From contig NC_073359.2 in NCBI RefSeq assembly GCF_027580225.2, positions 16,128,001 through 16,192,000 of the forward strand: 64,000 nt of DNA, given 5' to 3'. Both the position numbers and the translations under genes were made by a program. The notes beneath the pieces are model-generated. The model was not told the DNA's origin. It saw only the letters and a list, made by a program, of their open reading frames with translations, and ran no database searches. The DNA is from Misgurnus anguillicaudatus (lineage: Eukaryota; Chordata; Actinopteri; Cypriniformes; Cobitidae). Shown piece after piece: positions 35,494 to 47,339 of this stretch (positions within the stretch are counted from its first letter, which is position 1; every line of letters begins with the position of its first letter).

Positions 35494-35665
35494 GACGTCA
35501 CGTCGTGACCGACGAATTGGGAACTCGCTTATAGAGACCAATCTGCTTCGAGTACTACTAAAACGCCAATGAACTTGGCATTGAGATATTTGCATAATGC
35601 TGGCGCTGCCCCACCAGGTGCGTATATAAGCAGCAGGTGCAAATATGGAAATAGAGAAAGCCAGG
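35494..35665. repeat. DIRS inverted terminal repeat, left
   Basis: Reverse complement of 38478-38650 with few differences. It carries a TATA-like GTATATAAG near 35622. Confidence 0.88.
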
Positions 35666-35741
35666 GGAAATGTGACCGGCCGACAGCAGGGAGCAGCACC
35701 TGTGACGACGGGACGTGACCTTTCAGTCGGTCACAACGACC

Positions 35742-36568
35742 TCACATCGTGACCGACGAATTGGGAATCCCTACCAAAACGCCACTAGGGGCTGACCTCC
35801 AATGAGATATCCTCTGCTTATTGACAGCTTTCCCTTTCTGCTGACCACCATAACAGACAAAGAGCTGATCTGAGGTCCTGAGGCTTTGCATGCGATCCAC
35901 GTAGAGTCGCAGTGCGCGTACGGGGCACAACAAAGCCATGGTTGGGTCTGCCTCCTCCGGGGGCAGCGCTTGCAAGCTCACCACCTGATCTCTGAAGGGA
36001 GTGGTGGAAACTTTGGGCACATAGCCTGGTCTGGGTCTGAGTGTTACGCTCGAGACAGCAGGACCAAACTGAAGGCACGAATCGTCAACAGAGAATGCAT
36101 GTAAATCCCCTACTCTCTTCACAGAGCCCAATGCTAGCAGGGTCAGAGTTTTCATTGATAAAAACTTCAGACTCGCAGACTGCAAAGGCTCGAAGGGGGT
36201 CCCTGCAGGGCTTTCAGCACCATGGACAGGTCCCAGAGAGGAATAGAGGGAGGGCACGAGGGGTTTAGCCTACGAGCGCCTCTCAAAAACCTAATCACTA
36301 AGTCATGCTGGCCGACCGATCTGCCATTGATAAGTGAATGATGAGCAGAAATAGCGGCGATATCAACTTTAATGGTGGATGGTGACAGCCTACGCTCCAA
36401 ACGGTGTTGAAGATATGAAAGCACAATGTTAATGGGGCATTCTCTGGGGGTCCTCGCGTTGCGAAGAGCACCATGTGACGAAAAGGTTTCATTTAAGCGC
36501 GTAAGCCCGTCTTGTGGACGGCGCTTGTGCCGCGGTGATAGTGTTAGATACCGCTTGCGATAAATCAC
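35742..36568 (-). pseudogene. DIRS tyrosine recombinase, C-truncated
   Basis: Two minus-strand frames, 36568-36167 and 36257-35742, together cover a phage-integrase-like recombinase, with a frameshift near 36195. The N-terminal part includes INIVLSYLQHRLERRLSPST. The catalytic part has the box I arginine (SVKRVGDLHAFS), then CPVRALRLYVDR and ends after KQRISHW. The HxxR and tyrosine of box II are absent, replaced by unrelated sequence running into the terminal repeat. Recombinases of this type insert DIRS circular DNA; this copy could not. Confidence 0.85.
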
Positions 36569-36585
36569 CTAAACCTTGCGCGCGC

Positions 36586-37914
36586 TCAACGACCATACAT
36601 GGAGATCGTGGGTGCCATAATGGGCCCTCTCCTTGAGAAAGAAGGTCCTTCCGCACGACCGAACTTCTTCCAAATTAGCTGAACCGTCTGGGGATGGAGT
36701 CGCCATTCGCCGGGGCGCGCAGCTCTGGAAAGAGCGTCTGCTGCTGTATTGAGCGAACTCGGGATGTAAATAGCACGAAGGAACCTCAGATGCTTCTGAC
36801 TCCAAAGGACGAGATGAAGAGTGAGATGCGACAGTTGACGAGAGCGCAAACCGCCTTGACGGTTGATATACGCAACGGTCGCAGTGTTGTCGGAGCGTAT
36901 AGTACATCCTTCCCTCGTAGCTCCGTAGCGAAGCGTACAAGTCCCAGATATACAGCCCACAACTCGCGCCAATTGATATGCCAGTGCTGCTGGGGTGCTG
37001 TCCACACCCCTGAAGCTGCAAGCCCGTCGTACATGGCTCCCCATCCCGTGTTGGACGCATCTGTGTGAACAACAGCATGTCGGGAGACCTGTCTCATGGA
37101 CACACCAGTCCTGAGAAAGGCGGGGTCTGACCACGGGGGGAATGTTAGGCGACATCCAGGTGTAATGGTTACACAATGGATGCCGGCGCGCCACGCTCTC
37201 CTCGGGACTCGATCGTGAAGCCAAAACTAAAGCGGTCTCATATGGAGCAGCCCAAGCGGTGTCACAGCCGCGGCTGCTGACATATGCCCCAGGAGCTTTT
37301 GAAATTGTTTCAGCGGGACCGCATTCTTCCCTCGAAATATACCGAGGTAAGTCAGAATTGACTGGACGCGCTCTTCTGTTAAACGCGCCGATAAATCGAT
37401 CGAGTCCAGTTCCATACCGAGAAAAGAGATCCTCTTCATGGGGCAGAGTTTGCTCTTTTCCCAGTTGACCCGAAGACCCAAACGGGCGAGATGCCGAAGC
37501 GTTAAATCTCTGTGCTAGCAAAGCGTCCGCCGAGAATGCGCTATTATAAGCCAATTGTCGAGGTAAGCCAATATACAAACAACGGTCTCTCTGAGGGGCT
37601 TTAACGCCGCCTCCACTATTTTCGTGAACACACGGGGAGAGAGAGACAGCCCAAATGGTAAAACTTTGTACTGATATGCCCGACCCTCGAACGCAAAACG
37701 GAGGACGAGGGAGAATGGACACATGAAAGTATCTATCTATCTCCAGAACGACTCCGCCTCGGAGGGAAAAGTGGGCACCCCTCTGATGCTGCAGAAGTGA
37801 CGTTACCAGAAGGAGGTCCAATGGATTCGGCAGAAATCGTAGAACACGACTCTGCAGTCTCCACCGGAGCCTCAACCGGCTGAGGATGAGAAGATCGGTA
37901 GGTGGAGGACGCAT
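36586..37914 (-). pseudogene. DIRS reverse transcriptase and RNase H, broken
   Basis: Homology is spread over several minus frames. 37724-37515 holds the palm (YKVLPFGLSLSPRVFTK, then ILAYLDNWLI): the catalytic box reads YLDNW where active elements have two aspartates. 37481-37227 holds the thumb side (NWEKSKLCPMKRISFLGMEL). 37103-36786 holds RNase H (VVHTDASNTGWGAMYDG, INWRELWAVYLG), and 36586-36940 adds RSDNTATVAYINRQGG in another frame. The 442-codon frame across the region is mostly out of phase with the domains. Confidence 0.85.
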
Positions 37915-38260
37915 CCTCTGTCCTACTCAGCATAGTGATGTGAAGAGCGTCCTGCTAGCGCTTGACAGCCGCACCATGGCGGCGTCAGCACTGCAAAGGC
38001 GCGGACACCGTTCCCGTAGAAACGACAGTCGTCTCCACAATCCAAGAGGGTTATGCTCTCACAGAGAGAACAAAAACTCTCCACGAACCCAGCCTCGGAG
38101 TGCTCGATGCCCAAGCACGAAGACAGCGCTCGTGACCGTCACTGGAGCCTTTACACTTCTTGCATCCAAGACCGCACAGACGATAAGCTATCTTAAAAAG
38201 GACGCTGATCTCCGAATATACGAGAGAGTGGCTGTCTTTAAAAAGACACAGAGCTCTCAC
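37733..38260 (-). pseudogene. DIRS gag remnant
   Basis: 38260-38051 reads a Cys-rich start (LCGLGCKKCKGSSDGHERC) resembling the N-terminus of DIRS gag proteins. Downstream frames (37933-37733) are short and broken by stops, so much of gag is deleted. Confidence 0.5.
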
Positions 38261-38477
38261 GTATCACTCTTTTAGGGAAATCACTCTTTAGGTGCTCAGC
38301 TGATGATGCACACAGGGAGAGGCAACGCACACACTATTCTCAAAAAAAAAATATGCAGAGCAGTGGAATACTGCGAGCATTCGCTGTGTTAGTACTGCTT
38401 GTCAATCAACTTCAGCAACCGTTCCCAGAAGAGCAGGTAGCTTCTCAGTAGCAGATAATGCCGGCTTTCGAAGCGAA

Positions 38478-38650
38478 AAAGCTAATTTCCATATTTGCAC
38501 CTGCTGCTTATATACGCACATGGCGGGGCGGCGCCAGCATTATGCAAATATCTCAATGCCAAGTTCATTGGCGTTTTAGTAGTACTCGAAGCAGATTGGT
38601 CTCTCTCAGCGAGTTTCCAATTTGTCGGTCACGACGTGATGTCGTAGTGA
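38478..38650. repeat. DIRS inverted terminal repeat, right
   Basis: Inverted copy of 35494-35665. Confidence 0.88.
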
Positions 38651-38903
38651 CCGACTGAAAGGGAACAATAGTTTTCACAGGCAGTTTCAAATATTTTGAA
38701 ATACACCCATGGGAGAAATGTTTCTTCAGATTTAATTTTATTACCAGCATTTATGCACAAAAGGTAAATACTTAAAATTAGGTTTGTATTACATATTTTT
38801 AGGTACATACAGGGAAAAAGTTCTGTCACTGTTTCTGCATTTAGTGTGTATGATAATGAGAAACAAATGATGGCAAAAGATGAGAAATTAGATAAAAACA
38901 GAC

Positions 38904-39593
38904 TGATCTCACGGAAAGTCGTGTTAAATGGCCTGGTCACAAAAAATTTGATTAATTTATTAGAATCTTTGGCACTCACACAAATTTCTATAAATAGTTT
39001 ATCGTGTCCGTTGCACAACATTCTTTTTCGTTTTGTTTCATTTTATGTATTGCTTTCTCGTTGTTTTTTCCTATTTTCTTACCATTGTCGCTTGGGGTCA
39101 GGGTTAGAATAACTTTGTTACATTTTTAGACATCCTAACCCAAACCCCAACTCTAACCCCAACTCTTAAAAGCTGAAGAAAACCACGTAGAAACCAATAC
39201 ATAAAAGTACATCCTAACCCATACCCCAAATCTAACCCCACCCTTACGAAACTTAACCATGGTTTTATTGTGGTAAAAATGTAGTAACCATGGTTTTTTG
39301 GTGTATTGATTACTATCAGCAAAACCTTTTTTTTTTTTTTGAAAACCATGGTTGTCAAAACCATGTTTATTTTGTGGTTACTATAGTTTTGCTACAGTAA
39401 CCATGGTTTTTTTGTTTTAACTGTAGTAAAACCATAGTTAATTTTCGTAAGGGCAACCCCAAGCGACAATGATTTAAAAAAAAAAAAGAGAAAACAATAC
39501 ATAAAATGACACAAAAAAAAACTATTTATAGACATTCGTGAGAGTGACACGACAAAGACATTCGTGCTCAAGGCACGACTTTCCGTGAGATCA
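38904..39593. mobile_element. palindromic DNA element
   Basis: TGATCTCACGGAAAGTCGTG at the left pairs with CACGACTTTCCGTGAGATCA at the right, and further blocks (TTATGTATTG / CAATACATAA, CATTGTCGCTTGGGGT / ACCCCAAGCGACAATG) continue the palindrome. A second MITE sits in its centre. Confidence 0.85.
39242..39452. mobile_element. AACCATGGTTT-type MITE
   Basis: Inverted ends CCTTACGAAACTTAACCATG and AACCATAGTTAATTTTCGTAAGG. The interior repeats AACCATGGTTTT. It is nested in the palindromic element; a relative is at 50718. Confidence 0.8.
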
Positions 39594-39639
39594 TGTTCAC
39601 TGTAAAGTTAAACTTAAAGTTTTTATGCTGGACCCATTT

Positions 39640-40360
39640 GTGCTACCCTGTGAGAAAACACAAAAAAATGAATTACTTTTCCACTTACAGACTGTAGTAT
39701 ACTCACAACATAAGAAATGTGGTAGCATTACCTTTAAAAGGTTTTATGAGTGAATGACCGTCCGTCAGTAGTTACTGAGAGAAATTCAAACGTGCACGGG
39801 AAATGCTTGTGCTAAACAGTAAGAAAACACACACAAATATGAAAATATAAATTTTCCATTTACAGAACTGTGGTGTACTCACAACATAATAAATGAATGA
39901 ATAAATGTGGTAACGTTACCTTTAAAAGGTCTTGAATGACCATTTGGTTGAGAACAGACAGACAGAGAGTGAGTTAACGTTAGTCCTTACTGAGAGAGAA
40001 AACACATAATATATGAATTAATTTTCCACTTAACGTTACAGAACTGTGGTGTACTCAATGCACATTATCTTCTGATAAAAATGAGTCTGAGGCAATACTG
40101 TTGTGTCAATGTCGCGTTGTCCAACATTACACAAATTACTGTAACCGAGTCAGTATTAAAATGAAGAGTCACGACAAACAAACACGTTTTTAAAGTTTAA
40201 AGATGCTTTAAAGAGAAAGGAGTCTGAGGAAATATTGCTGTGTCAATGTCGCGTTCTCTCGTGGTAACATGCCACAAATTTCCTTAAACGAGACAGTATT
40301 AAAATCAAGAGTCAAAACAAACAGCATGTTTTTAAAGTTTAAAGAGGTTTTTACAAGGTT
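39640..40360. repeat. two tandem-duplicated blocks
   Basis: Block A recurs about three times (39690, 39865, 40030: ACAGAACTGTGGTGTACTCA plus TTACCTTTAAAAGGT). Block B recurs twice, about 138 bp apart (40085 and 40222: GAGTCTGAGG(C/A)AATA followed by TGTGTCAATGTCGCGTT). No coding signal. Confidence 0.78.
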
Positions 40361-40934
40361 TGCAGTGTTTACCTGTTAGCTCTTTATGTTGTCCTGGCTG
40401 TTGCTGCTCTGTGAAACTTCGTGAGAGATGTGGGGGATAGGCGCGTGTCAAAATTAAAGCACATTATTTACTTCAGGTGTGTGTGAGGGAGAATGTGTGA
40501 TTCGGTTATTCGGTACTTATTCAGTTTAAGTTAATTTTTAATGTAGTACTTATTTGGTTTAAGTTATGGTTAATCATTTGCAGTTTTTGAGTTTATATCA
40601 CAGTTTTTATTGAGTGAAATTAACTTTTTAAAAAACAATAAGTTAAATAAACTCACTTCGTTTAGTGACTTACACTGTTAGGTTTTACAGTGTTGGATAA
40701 AAAGCTACTGCAATTAAAACTATATCTGTTTTCTTATTACAAACACAATGGCATATTGCAATTTTTCCATTACTTCTAATTTTTATTCATTGTCTTCACA
40801 ATCAAAAAGGAGCTCAATGTATGTATTTTGATCTTTATTATTAATATGCTATTATAAAGGCTCTCAACCCTATACATTCTGTGATGTTAAATCTCAATCT
40901 GTAAATTAGCAAAATTTTATTTGCATTCACATTT

Positions 40935-41582
40935 TGTCAGGATCCTTCCTGCCAGAACCGCAGCTGCTCCCGAAACCACTCCCTTGTTCACTCATTCACT
41001 ATTCGCTATATAGTAAATGACAATTGAGTCCACTATATGGGGAAGAAGGGAACGAAAATGAGTGAGCGATTTCAGACATTGACGTAAATTGAGTGTCAGC
41101 GTCAGTTCTGGCAGGCCAGGTAGTCAAGACGCTGCTAACGCGATTTCGTTAACAACACTGCTGTCAGCTGATTTGCTCCAGCTGAGTTGCATTAACAGGT
41201 TAACTTTCCTCGCCGCCAATGGCAAGACAACAGGCGCCCTATTTAAGCACATTCAGTTGGCGTCTACATGCTTGCTGCCCGCTTAAGCTGCCCACCACCT
41301 CCCCAGCTCCTCCTGTCGTATAACGTGCCATTTGCTTTGTCATGTTGCCTGCTCTGTTCATGGGGGGGAATTTTAGCTCTCACAGTCCTAAACTGCGTGA
41401 ACGTTCCCTGATGCTGATGCTGCTGCTGTCCTCTGACTCTCTGCTATTTCATGGTGCTCATGAAAGATCAGAGGACTTCCTGAACAGAGCCATACTGCCA
41501 AATTTCATCTGCTTGCATCTATTGAATAAAAATTTCTCATCATTTTTATTGTCTGTATGTTCTTGACTTAATGGACCTGACA
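40935..41582 (+). repeat. solo-LTR-like segment
   Basis: Bounded by TGTCAGG and CCTGACA, with a TATA-like CTATTTAAG near 41239 and AATAAAAA near 41525 in LTR order. A short insertion around 40968-41100 is flanked by TGCCAGAAC and GTTCTGGCA. I could not find matching flanking duplications. Confidence 0.5.
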
Positions 41583-41777
41583 GAAATACCATGCGTTGGA
41601 GAGCTGTCGCAGAGATTCGTCATCAACACATGTGTTGCTTTATTGATTGTACTGTAAAAAACGGTAAAGTTTTCTTTCTTACTGTTCGTCACATTTGTCA
41701 TGTTTATTGTATTAGTTAATAATAAAGAGAACAAAACAACTGCTTGTCGTATTTATTTGGTGTTGCTTATTTATTAA

Positions 41778-42459
41778 AGGTATAGCAGAAGATTTTCTCG
41801 AATTATTTAAAAGAACCGCCCCTCCACATTTTTTAATAAATGCACACGCGCAGCACTCTACCTCCTCCCGAGAGGGAACGCCTGTTAAACGCGTGCACGA
41901 GACAGACAGAGAGCATGCAGGTAGTTTTTCTCTTCGCTCTGTTTACAAGTTGCTGTCGGCATTTTTACCGTGTCTGTGCGGTTCGTGACTTGTGGCAGGG
42001 CTAGCATCGCTAATCATAGCTAACATCAACTTTTACCAGCAGTGATTTTAAATGGATTTCTCCAAATAGCATGACAAAATGTACCTTACCAGTAGAAACT
42101 TTGCGTGGAAAGCCCAACCTGTCCTATTAGCTCACGCCAGCAGCCAGCGTGTCTCCCATAAACACTCTGGTCTTGTTTCTTTCTTCATAGTCCTTTCTCT
42201 TCTTGTCATACAATACACTTTTTCTCTTGCGACCCTCTGAGACATTTTGAAAAAAACACAGTGAGAATGCGAGCGTCAATGAATGGTTAAAACCGTAGCA
42301 CAACACACATACATGTGAAAGTGCGCATGTGCAGAAAGCGAACCTAGAGACGAGCACGTACGACGGTTAAACGTCAACATATAATCAGAATGATTGACAT
42401 CTGGGATGACCAATAATATAGGTGATCCACCCGGAAAACGAAAATCTTCCGCTATACCT
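41778..42459. mobile_element. TTAA-flanked DNA element carrying an exon-like ORF
   Basis: AGGTATAGCAGAAGATTTTC and GAAAATCTTCCGCTATACCT are inverted, with TTAA at 41774-41777 and 42460-42463. On the minus strand at about 42245-42120 an exon-like segment follows a possible acceptor and reads a basic peptide (RKRKSVLYDKKRKDYEERNK), then WREL after a one-base shift. It resembles the ORF at 56998-57180. Confidence 0.78.
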
Positions 42460-42599
42460 TTAATTAATAAAAATGTGTATTATATTTTAAATAAAATATA
42501 TCACAATATTTTTTTGTTTATTTAAAAAAAAGTAGAAAATAGCTGACAACAAGAATTAAAAAATTGTGTATAAATGTAAATCTTTAGTGTTTATTGTGA

Positions 42600-42830
42600 G
42601 TATCCTTTAGCTGATTCCATTTATGCATTCGTCTCCCGTTGCATCATGGGAAATATGAGTGAGCGAGTGTACATCGAATGTACCCTCAAAATCAGAGTGC
42701 ATTGCGGGTAAAAAGAATGAACGTGTACGAATGTAGGGAATGAAGTTGTCCACTTAGGTTTCGGACACCACTACAAAATAGCTGACACTCGATATAGTGC
42801 ACTATAGTGGATAGGGAGCGGTTTCGGACA
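42600..42830. repeat. fish DNA-element fragment
   Basis: Ends with ATAGTGGATAGGGAGCGGTTTCGGACAC, related in reverse to CCGAAACCACTCCCTTGTTC at 40972. Possibly the right end of a larger element. Confidence 0.4.
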
Positions 42831-42869
42831 CATCAGTCTCATTTTTTATATTAGTCCAGTATGGCAGGG

Positions 42870-43530
42870 TTCTGACAGTACAATGTTTTGTGTGGAGAAT
42901 GTGTGGTCTGTATTGTGTATGCTAACTACGTATTTCCTGTGTCTCGTCACTTTTTACCTGATCCCTTACTTGTGATTTTCACCTGTATCCCTCATTAATT
43001 CTCCTTATTTAAAGTCCTTGTGTTTGGTGTTCTTTACTGGTTTGTTTTGTCCTGTCATTGTGAGAACCCTGAAATAATGGTTAGTTAAGTCATAGTCCAG
43101 TTTCACAATTAGAAAGGATGTGTTAATTTTTTACACATCTTTTTGTGTTGAGCTTACACCTTATGTATAATTTTAACACATTATGTGTCATTTTGTGTTA
43201 AAATAAAACACAAGTTGTGTTAAAAGTAACACAAAACATGTTGTTTCAATAATAACACAGAGATGTGTGGATTTTGGGACGACGCATTTAGTGTGTTGTC
43301 CCAGAATCAACACTAATGTGTTGTGTTTAACACGAGTGTTCTTGTGTTTGTCTTTGTAGTCTAGTCTAGTCTAGTTATAATAGTCCAGTGTTAATCCAGT
43401 CTTCTGTTCAGTTTATTGTTCAGTTTATTGTTTGTTGTTGCCCCATCATGGGTTTTGTTCTTGTTGTTTTTTTATAAAATAAAGTGTTTATTGTTACATC
43501 TACGTCTGCGCTTGGGTTCGCAACACATTT
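42870..43530 (+). repeat. LTR-like segment with nested repeat
   Basis: A region ending AAAATAAAGTGTTTATTG (43478-43496) and GGGTTCGCAACA has LTR-like features. It is interrupted by the ACACAA-rich repeat at 43115-43325. Borders are uncertain. Confidence 0.4.
43115..43325 (+). repeat. ACACAA-rich repeat, uninterrupted copy
   Basis: Matches the split copy at 3315-6020 in opposite orientation, and gives the empty site for the insertion at 3346-5823. Confidence 0.75.
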
Positions 43531-46326
43531 GGGGTGCAAAACATTTGCCAGGTATAGTATAATATGATCTAAAATTCACATATTATGTTCAAACTGTATT
43601 ATGGCTCACTTAAAGTTGTTTTAATTTGTGTCATCTACTCAGTAACTCCAATAAATAGAAATGAAGGGAACATTTGACATACTTTAAAGTGCTTTGTGAT
43701 TTAGAAGATCATGCTTTGTAATGTAAAGGATATTATTTATTAATTAACAGCTATTCATTCCAAGGTCAATCCATAACTTTGGGTTGTGTGTTTGTTCAAA
43801 GACACAATGGGTATTATGAATCATCTCCAAACCTCTCTATTTGTGTTTCTTCATTAGTCAATAAGAGAGTACGGATTACTAAACCGATCTCAGTCCACTG
43901 TTTATTCCACCTGTTTATGCAAAACAATATCGGTGTTGATAACACTGTATAATGTCAGTAGATTTTACATTTTGATAATAAATATTTCAATATTTCAAAG
44001 TTTTTCCATTACTTACAAATATAAGTGAAGAGATTGTTTGAGTATTAAACTTACATTTTATGTTTTCACACAGAAATTTGAGCAGGATCTTATTAACCAT
44101 GGACAGTCTGTTTCCTAAAAGTTAATTATTCAGACATATCAGGTGTCAGTACTGACAATTACCTTAATATTTGTTTAAATACCTTCAGCGGTCTATGATA
44201 AATCTATTATGTAAAGTGTTTAGCCGTCTTGGTCATAATCGGGTTCATTTGCTTTGTTCCTGTTTATTCCCTAACATCTACTCTATTGCTGTTATATGGC
44301 CATGCAAATGTTGACATTATTTAACATCTAGTGCTTTTATTTCTTTATGTAACACACACATTTTCCATCTCAGCTGCAACTGGTTTTAACTTGCGTAACA
44401 AACCACAGATCTGAAATTCAATGTAAGTAAATTTGTGCTCTGAAATTTCAGAAAATTCGGGGAGCAAAGGGTCAATCAGCAAAATCAAAGGAAAGCATTT
44501 ATTTTGACTTGCCCTTAAGAAGTAGTTACTGTATTTTTGGGCACTTCTGTTTGGAGTGACACTACAACTTCAGCACTGCATAGGCATCATTTATTCCAAT
44601 TGGAACTTAAGTCAAGTCTCCTGTGCAGATTATTTTGTATTCAACCCATGGAGAGCATTCAAAACCAGTCACTTTCAAGCTTCTACTTTGGGTGGATTTA
44701 GCAGGCAGTGAGGCAGCCTACAATTGGTTGGTTTTAAAACGGAGCTTTTGACTCTCAGTAATCCATGTCAAAATATAACACAATGTTACCAATCATGCCA
44801 TGTTCATGAAAATAAAGGTCTATTTATTTGTATCATTAATGATAAAGACATTGAGCACAGATTTTTTTTTTAAGAAATCAAATCAAGCATTCCTTTGGTC
44901 GCTTATGCTTTGCTTTGCTTTTTGTGCTTACGGTTAGGAAGTCCCACCCTGAATAGAAATCTGGTCAGGTATTAATGTGCAGGCCATGGCTCTTATCCAT
45001 CAACTTGTGGGGAAATCAATCTTTCCAGAATCACCTCTTTCTCACTAATATGCTCACGCTGGTCAGGTACCTGAGCTAATGGCTCCCAAAGTACTCCTGT
45101 CAACGAGAAGACATTTATTAATTATTCACTCTCACTGTGGCCTTGAAACCACAGTGATACCTTTGCGTGGTATTCACAACAGTCTTCAGCACCTGCTGAC
45201 ACAGAGAAAGTCAGCTCTTACTATATTTCCCCCTGGATTTGGTAATTAAAACAAAATTGAAAGAAAGACAAAATTAGATACTGTATAGATACAATAATTT
45301 GCAGATGGAAACCTTCTGGGGCAAGTTGTCATAAGGCCTATACATATATCTGAGTAACTACTGGGTTTTAAATCCAATGTCCAATAATAAATGTGTTTTG
45401 TTGTTTTGTGCTGTTTGTTGGTTTCAGAAACTTCATTCTTCGATATTATTTATAAATTAGTCTCTTAAATTACAGGATTCGGGGAAATTACTTTTGGGAA
45501 TTCTACAAACTAAATATTCATCATTCTTTTGTTTGAGGTTGAGTAAACAATACCAGGACGTTGTCACAGGTAGGCAAGACAAGGTGTGCCGATCCAACTG
45601 CAGTTTTGGAGTGTAATATTAATTAAAAAACAAGCAAGCCATGGGCAGGAAAACGGAACAGGATAAAACACACAAGGACACACAAAGAGGGAATGAACAG
45701 ACAGGGTATTTAACATGATGACAACCAATGACAGGGCAGAGACAATTAATTACTATGGAAACAGATGGCCAATGGGTGGAGTTTGAATTAATGTCCATGG
45801 CAACAAACAAGGGGGCGGAGCAACACAGGATCAAGTAGGAGCAGGGGAGACTGAAACAGGGCAGACACAGACAGGACTTCTGACAGACGTAAACGTAATT
45901 TTTTAATTGTTTACATGTTTGCAAAAATTATATAATAAGACATATTATATGGCAGGTTCCTGTGCATCATGAAACTTTTTTAATATTGGGTAGGTCAACA
46001 TAAGTTCAATAGACAGTATCTTGTGCTGGATCTAAACGTTTCCTTTTCCATGGGCAACAACAGTAAAAATGTTAGCTGCAAAAAAGCTTTTAAAACAAAA
46101 TAACACTGAACCCTTCAGAAATAAACCTAACCCATGAAATATTAACTGGAGGAAAAATTGTGACAGCTAAAGCCAGTTTAACATGAACAAAGCCTTATGC
46201 AGTTATTCCTGTATGTAAATTAAAACACATTGCTGTTTCTTGTCACGTTACCATTAATTACAGCCTCCAAAACATCACCTTTATTAAAAGAATAAAGAAA
46301 ACAGTAATCAGTCTATAATTTTAAAC
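43531..46326. other. intergenic, no gene seen
   Basis: AT-rich sequence. 45600-45900 has a GC-richer patch resembling an old LTR or promoter remnant, with no firm borders. No exon-like frames recognised. Confidence 0.45.
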
Positions 46327-46328
46327 TA

Positions 46329-47333
46329 GCCTGGGTCCCCATGCTGCCTTGCATGCAAATTTATTCACGCTGCAAGTCTAGCATGGAAACCATGGAACAA
46401 TTTTTTTCCCTGAAATAGGGAACCAATCACAGAACGGGGAGGGGGTAGCAAGACGATGATGATGTCTATGCGGCACACCGAAGCAGTTTTGTTTATCCAA
46501 CACGACAGCAGACTTGAAGTTACTTTTCGATGCAGCCTTAGACAGTGTTCTAAGTAGTTTTGAACGCAAGTTTATTTAAAAAAAGAGCAACTTTTGGCAT
46601 TAAACAATTTCATATCCAAAAAGGATGTTTGGGTATGGCCTTTTATAGGACCAACCTGCCAGGCATCGTTGTCAACGAAGTCCATTTAACTTATAAATGG
46701 TAAGTGGTATTTATTAATATCATATTGTCATTATGCCTGTACTGCCCTACAAAGCGAAAGCGCAGTAACTACGCATTTGGTCAAAATTGAGTTAAGGGTT
46801 AAAATGGGCTTTGTGAGATCTGTTGTGTCTTGTGACAAAGTCTCCTGGTTCAATTTTGTCCCATTTCAGAGAAATGTGTGTGCCAAAATTGCAGTAACAT
46901 GTTTGACTGGCTGATGTAAAAAACTTTAAAGCCATTTTTCTCAGTTTCAGTGTTTGCGTAGATACTGCACTTAGCCTTTGGAGGGCAGTGTAGCCTACCT
47001 ATTGTGGTTGTCACAGTACCACTAAGTTGTGTTGCTTTTCAATATCAATATATTCAATATACAGCTACCGGTTTAGTTGCACAGCTTTCACCTGTGTGCA
47101 CTCATACCCAATAAAAGTTGTTGTTGACCCTGTTATGTCGCTGTACATACGTCATCTGGTATAATTGAAAAGATTGTCTATGAGCTACATACAGACGCAT
47201 TTAATAGACATTCGTAGCGCCCAATAAATGGCTCTGGGCATTTGTAACCAACCATTAAATACGAGAAAATTAGCATAGGGTTCTTAGACCACGTCTCATT
47301 CTCTATAAGACTGGTCTGGTGTTAGCCAGGCTA
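46329..47333. mobile_element. DNA element with short inverted ends
   Basis: CTAGCCTGG at the left and CCAGGCTA at the right, with near-identical flanks ATTTTAAAC and ATTTTTAAC. It may be a hAT-like element. The left part (46380-46560) is GC-richer. Confidence 0.5.
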
Positions 47334-47339
47334 ATTTTT

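Larger units (their letters stand above)
35470..38667 (-). mobile_element. DIRS-type tyrosine-recombinase retrotransposon, degenerate
   Basis: Inverted terminal repeats (about 35494-35665 and 38478-38650) share long stretches, e.g. GCTTCGAGTACTACTAAAAC and GTATATAAGCAGCAGGTGC. Between them, on the minus strand, lie gag remnants (38260-37733), reverse transcriptase/RNase H (37914-36586) and tyrosine recombinase (36568-35742), the order and inverted ends typical of DIRS elements. Multiple frameshifts and a changed catalytic residue make it inactive. Confidence 0.9.

Noticed and set aside
36586..37914. 442-residue minus frame as one real protein
   Set aside because: Recognisable DIRS domains fall in several other frames; this frame is mostly out of phase and only its last part matches.
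39118..39240. CTAACCC-like runs resembling telomere repeats (also near 59215-59320)
   Set aside because: Spacing is irregular and the unit is CTAACCCCAA-like rather than a true hexamer array.
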